A DNA stretch of 64,000 bases from Desulfovermiculus halophilus DSM 18834 (GTDB lineage Bacteria > Desulfobacterota > Desulfovibrionia > Desulfovibrionales > Desulfothermaceae), in the NCBI RefSeq assembly GCF_000620765.1, contig NZ_JIAK01000008.1, positions 96,001 to 160,000 on the forward strand. Reading direction: 5' to 3'. Position 1 is the stretch's first letter. Every line of letters begins with the position of its first letter. Under the pieces are notes generated by a model. The model was not told where the DNA came from and did no database searches. It saw only the letters and a program-made list of their open reading frames with translations. The position numbers and the translations under genes are program-made. This document shows positions 61,177 through 64,000 of this stretch, piece by piece.

Positions 61177-64000
61177 GGTCGGCCAACGCGAAATCCATAC
61201 CCAGCAGCAGGTGCTCCGCTTTTTTGAAAACTACCTGGGCTATCGTTATCTGGGCAACTGGAAGGACCGGCCCAACAAGAACGTGCAGGAGGATTTGCTT
61301 TGGGCCTGGCTTAAGAACCAGGGCCATAGCGACAAGATTATCACCAAAGTCCTGAGGGAGGTGGATCAGGCCCGGGCCATCAGCGGGAGCAAGACCCTGT
61401 ACCAGGCCAACCAGGAAGTCTACGGCCTGCTGCGCTATGGGGTGAGGGTCAGACCGGAGCTGGGAGAGCAGACCATCACCGTCTGGCTCATCGACTGGCA
61501 TCAGCCCTTGAACAACGACTTTGCTGTGGCCGAGGAGGTAACCGTCACTGAGGAGCACACCAAGCGCCCGGACATTGTCCTCTTTGTCAACGGCCTGGCC
61601 CTGGGGGTGCTGGAACTGAAGCGGTCCACTGTCTCGGTCACTGAGGGCATTCGCCAGAACCTGGACAACCAGGACAAAAACTTCATCCGCCCCTTCTTCG
61701 CCACCGTGCAGCTGGTCATGGCCGGCAATCCCACCGAGGGGTTGCGCTACGGGGTGATCCAGACCCCGGAGAAGTATTGGCTGGAGTGGCGGGAGGAGTC
61801 GGAGCTGAGCGACCCTCTGGAGCGGGGACTTTTTCAGCTCTGCCGCCCGGAGCGCTTTCTGGAGATTATCCACGACTTTATGGTCTTTGATGCCGGGTAC
61901 AAGAAGACCTGCCGCCACAATCAGTACTTTGGAGTCAAGGCGGCCCAGGATTTTGTCCGTCGTCGGCAGGGCGGAATCATCTGGCACACCCAGGGCAGCG
62001 GCAAATCCCTGACCATGGTCTGGCTGGCCAAGTGGATACGGGAAAACGTCCAGGATGCCCGGGTATTGATCATCACCGACCGGACCGAGCTGGATGAGCA
62101 GATGGAGAAGGTGTTCACAGGCGTCAATGAGCACATCTACCGGACCAAAAGCGGGGCGGATCTGATCAGCGTGTTGAACGACAGCCAGGAGTGGCTGATC
62201 AGCTCCCTGATTCACAAGTTCGGGGCCTCGGAAGAGGGGGATGTGGACTCCTTCCTTCAGGATCTTCAGGGCAGGCTGCCCAAAAACTTCCATCCCAAGG
62301 GCCAGATCTTTGTCTTTGTGGACGAGTGCCACCGGACCCAGTCCGGCAAGCTGCACGAGGCCATGAAGAGCATGCTGCCCGGGGCGGTGCTCATTGGTTT
62401 CACCGGGACCCCGCTGCTGAAAAAAGACAAGCGCAAGAGCATCGAGGTCTTTGGCCCCTACATCCATACCTACAAGTACGATCAGGCGGTGCAGGACGGG
62501 GTGGTCCTGGACCTGCGCTATGAGGCCCGGGACATCGATCAGCACATCACTTCCCAGGACAAGATCGACAAGTGGTTTGAGCTGAAGACCCAGGGCTTGA
62601 GCGACTTTGCCAAGGCCCAGCTCAAGCAGCGCTGGGGGACTCTGCAAAAGGTGCTCAGCTCCAAGGACCGCCTGGAAAAGATCGTCTCGGATATCCTGTG
62701 GGACATGGCCATCCGGGACCGGCTAAAGAGCGGACGGGGAAACGCCATGCTGGTGGCCGGGAGCATCTACTCCGCCTGCCGCTTCTACGAGCTGTTCCAG
62801 CAGACTGAGCTGAAGGGCACGTGCGCCATTGTCACCTCCTACGTCCCCTCCACCGAGAGCATCAAGAAAGAGACCACCGGTGAGGGGGAAACCGAGAAGC
62901 TGCACCAGTACCAGATCTACCGTCGGATGCTGGTCGAGCATTTTGACGAGCCGGAAGAGACAGCGGTGAAAAAGGTGGAAACCTTTGAGCAGGAGGTCAA
63001 AAAGCGGTTCATCAACGAGCCGGGACAGCTCAAGCTGCTCATTGTGGTGGACAAGCTGCTGACCGGTTTTGACGCCCCTCCGGCCACCTATCTGTATATC
63101 GACAAGCAGATGCGGGACCACGGCCTGTTTCAGGCCATCTGCCGGGTCAACCGCCTGGACGGGGAAGACAAGGAGTTCGGCTACATCATCGACTACAAGG
63201 ATCTCTTCCAGTCCCTGGAGAAATCCTTGCAGGACTATACCGGCGGGGCCTTTGACGGCTACGATCCCGAGGATGTACAGGGCCTTTTGGAGGACCGTCT
63301 GAGCAAGGCCAAGGAGAAGCTGGAACAGACCCGGGAGTCGATCAAGGCCTTGTGCGAGCCGGTGGAACCGCCCCGGGACACCCAGGCCTATATCCGCTAT
63401 TTCTGCGGCCCGGACAGCACAGATACCAAGACCCTGAAAGACAACGAGCCAAAACGGGTGGAGCTGTACAAGCTGGTCAGCAGTCTGCTTCGGGCCTACG
63501 CCGAGGTGGCCAACGAGATGCACCAGGCCGGGTACAGCCAGGCCGAGGCCCAGGAAATAAAATCCGAGGTGGAACACTTTGAACAGGTCCGAGGGGAGGT
63601 CAAGGTGGCCAGCGGGGACTATGTGGACATGAAGGCTTATGAACCGGCCATGCGCCACCTGCTGGATACCTATATCCGGGCCGAGGAGAGCCAGAAGCTC
63701 TCCGCCTTTGACGACATGACCCTGGTGGATCTCATTGTCCGGCGGGGCCAGGATGCGGTCAAATCTCTGCCCCAAGGGATTCAGAACAAGCCGGAGACCA
63801 TGGCTGAGACCATTGAGAACAATGTCCGGCGGCTGATCATCGACGAGATGCCGGTCAACCCCAAGTACTACCAGAAGATGTCCGAGCGCCTGGACGCCTT
63901 GATCCGGGAGCGCAGGCAACAGGCCCTGGACTATAGAAAGTACCTGGAGCAGGTGGTGGCCCTAACCCGGGAGCTTGTGGGCCAGGATTCCAGGTCCGGC
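61169..64000 (+). CDS. hsdR: Type I restriction endonuclease subunit (HsdR), 3' end outside the window
   Basis: 944 residues in one open frame to the window end, starting at ATG 61169 inside the preceding gene. The nuclease site is RPDIVLF (133-139) plus LELK (148-151), the PD-(D/E)xK type. Translocase motifs are TQGSGKS (274-280, Walker A) and VDECHR (384-389, DEAD-box type), followed by VLIGFTGTPL and the helicase C-terminal VDKLLTGFDAP region. It cleaves unmodified DNA after ATP-driven translocation. The C-terminal HsdM-contact domain is truncated by the window end. Confidence 0.96.
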   Translation, partial: MNKVGQREIHTQQQVLRFFENYLGYRYLGNWKDRPNKNVQEDLLWAWLKNQGHSDKIITKVLREVDQARAISGSKTLYQANQEVYGLLRYGVRVRPELGEQTITVWLIDWHQPLNNDFAVAEEVTVTEEHTKRPDIVLFVNGLALGVLELKRSTVSVTEGIRQNLDNQDKNFIRPFFATVQLVMAGNPTEGLRYGVIQTPEKYWLEWREESELSDPLERGLFQLCRPERFLEIIHDFMVFDAGYKKTCRHNQYFGVKAAQDFVRRRQGGIIWHTQGSGKSLTMVWLAKWIRENVQDARVLIITDRTELDEQMEKVFTGVNEHIYRTKSGADLISVLNDSQEWLISSLIHKFGASEEGDVDSFLQDLQGRLPKNFHPKGQIFVFVDECHRTQSGKLHEAMKSMLPGAVLIGFTGTPLLKKDKRKSIEVFGPYIHTYKYDQAVQDGVVLDLRYEARDIDQHITSQDKIDKWFELKTQGLSDFAKAQLKQRWGTLQKVLSSKDRLEKIVSDILWDMAIRDRLKSGRGNAMLVAGSIYSACRFYELFQQTELKGTCAIVTSYVPSTESIKKETTGEGETEKLHQYQIYRRMLVEHFDEPEETAVKKVETFEQEVKKRFINEPGQLKLLIVVDKLLTGFDAPPATYLYIDKQMRDHGLFQAICRVNRLDGEDKEFGYIIDYKDLFQSLEKSLQDYTGGAFDGYDPEDVQGLLEDRLSKAKEKLEQTRESIKALCEPVEPPRDTQAYIRYFCGPDSTDTKTLKDNEPKRVELYKLVSSLLRAYAEVANEMHQAGYSQAEAQEIKSEVEHFEQVRGEVKVASGDYVDMKAYEPAMRHLLDTYIRAEESQKLSAFDDMTLVDLIVRRGQDAVKSLPQGIQNKPETMAETIENNVRRLIIDEMPVNPKYYQKMSERLDALIRERRQQALDYRKYLEQVVALTRELVGQDSRSG

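Noticed and set aside
61007..63919. Two long minus-strand frames (546 and 398 codons)
   Set aside because: Antisense of hsdR and of the AlbA_2 gene end; hydrophobic, low-complexity shadows.
1..64000. tRNA, rRNA, prophage integrase or replication origin
   Set aside because: None could be recognised in the sequence.

Overview
The window looks like a piece of chromosome from a selenium-using, anaerobic, sulfate-reducer-type bacterium of the Desulfovibrionales kind (perhaps Desulfohalobiaceae-like; this is an inference). The reasons are a Sec-containing formate dehydrogenase with an NrfD-type membrane subunit, a multiheme cytochrome module, a class of small selenoproteins known from deltaproteobacteria, bacterioferritin plus catalase and thiol peroxidase, and moderately high GC. 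No sulfate-reduction genes and no rRNA or tRNA genes were seen.

Layout. 1-5 kb: a truncated FMN reductase, a 75-residue dual-CXXC selenoprotein, a DMT exporter, a methyltransferase, a small exported protein, a zinc-ribbon protein and a DUF2959 lipoprotein. 5.1-7.3 kb: an outer-membrane porin gene split by an IS200-type insertion sequence. 7.4-12.2 kb: a secreted protein whose signal peptide is frameshifted at a T10 tract, an isochorismatase-family hydrolase, a decayed hydrolase, a MaoC hydratase and a very Arg/Asp/Glu-rich exported protein. 12.3-16.8 kb: a molybdopterin oxidoreductase, a ferredoxin, a QueG-like Fe-S protein and a sulfotransferase-like protein. 16.8-18.8 kb, minus strand: a radical SAM/SPASM maturase beside a 107-residue precursor peptide with four in-frame TGA (Sec) codons. 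19-21.8 kb: lipase, ribokinase, nucleoside hydrolase. 22.9-27.9 kb: formate dehydrogenase operon fdhA(Sec)-fdhB-nrfD. 28-41.7 kb: ClC channel, DUF364, catalase, a cNMP-binding/aspartase fusion, a Spy-like protein, an SDH-type protease, a radical SAM protein, DUF362, a DMT exporter and a LysR regulator. 41.9-46.1 kb: Fe-S/NrfD/multiheme cytochrome operon whose cytochrome has a Sec codon. 46.4-55.4 kb: cardiolipin synthase, Tpx, MoxR/VWA pair, AhpD-like protein, flavodoxin, a TPP riboswitch with thiL-thiD, and bacterioferritin. 56-64 kb: a type I restriction-modification operon (hsdM-hsdS-AlbA_2 gene-hsdR, the last cut by the window end).

Two themes run through the window. First, selenium: four genes need UGA read as selenocysteine (dual-CXXC protein, SbtA-like peptide with four Sec, FdhA, multiheme cytochrome). 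Downstream of each of the seven UGA codons there is a short hairpin whose loop starts 21-24 nt away, and in most of them the loop carries GGU or another GG. Plain ORF callers would truncate or miss all four genes. Second, a palindromic non-autonomous transposon (MITE) family: five copies of 79-282 bp with GGYTCTTCGAC-type ends and 8-bp target duplications (three perfect), plus remnants, one of which supplies a stop codon to a host gene. The terminal sequence and duplication length suggest mobilisation by an ISL3-type transposase that is not present here.
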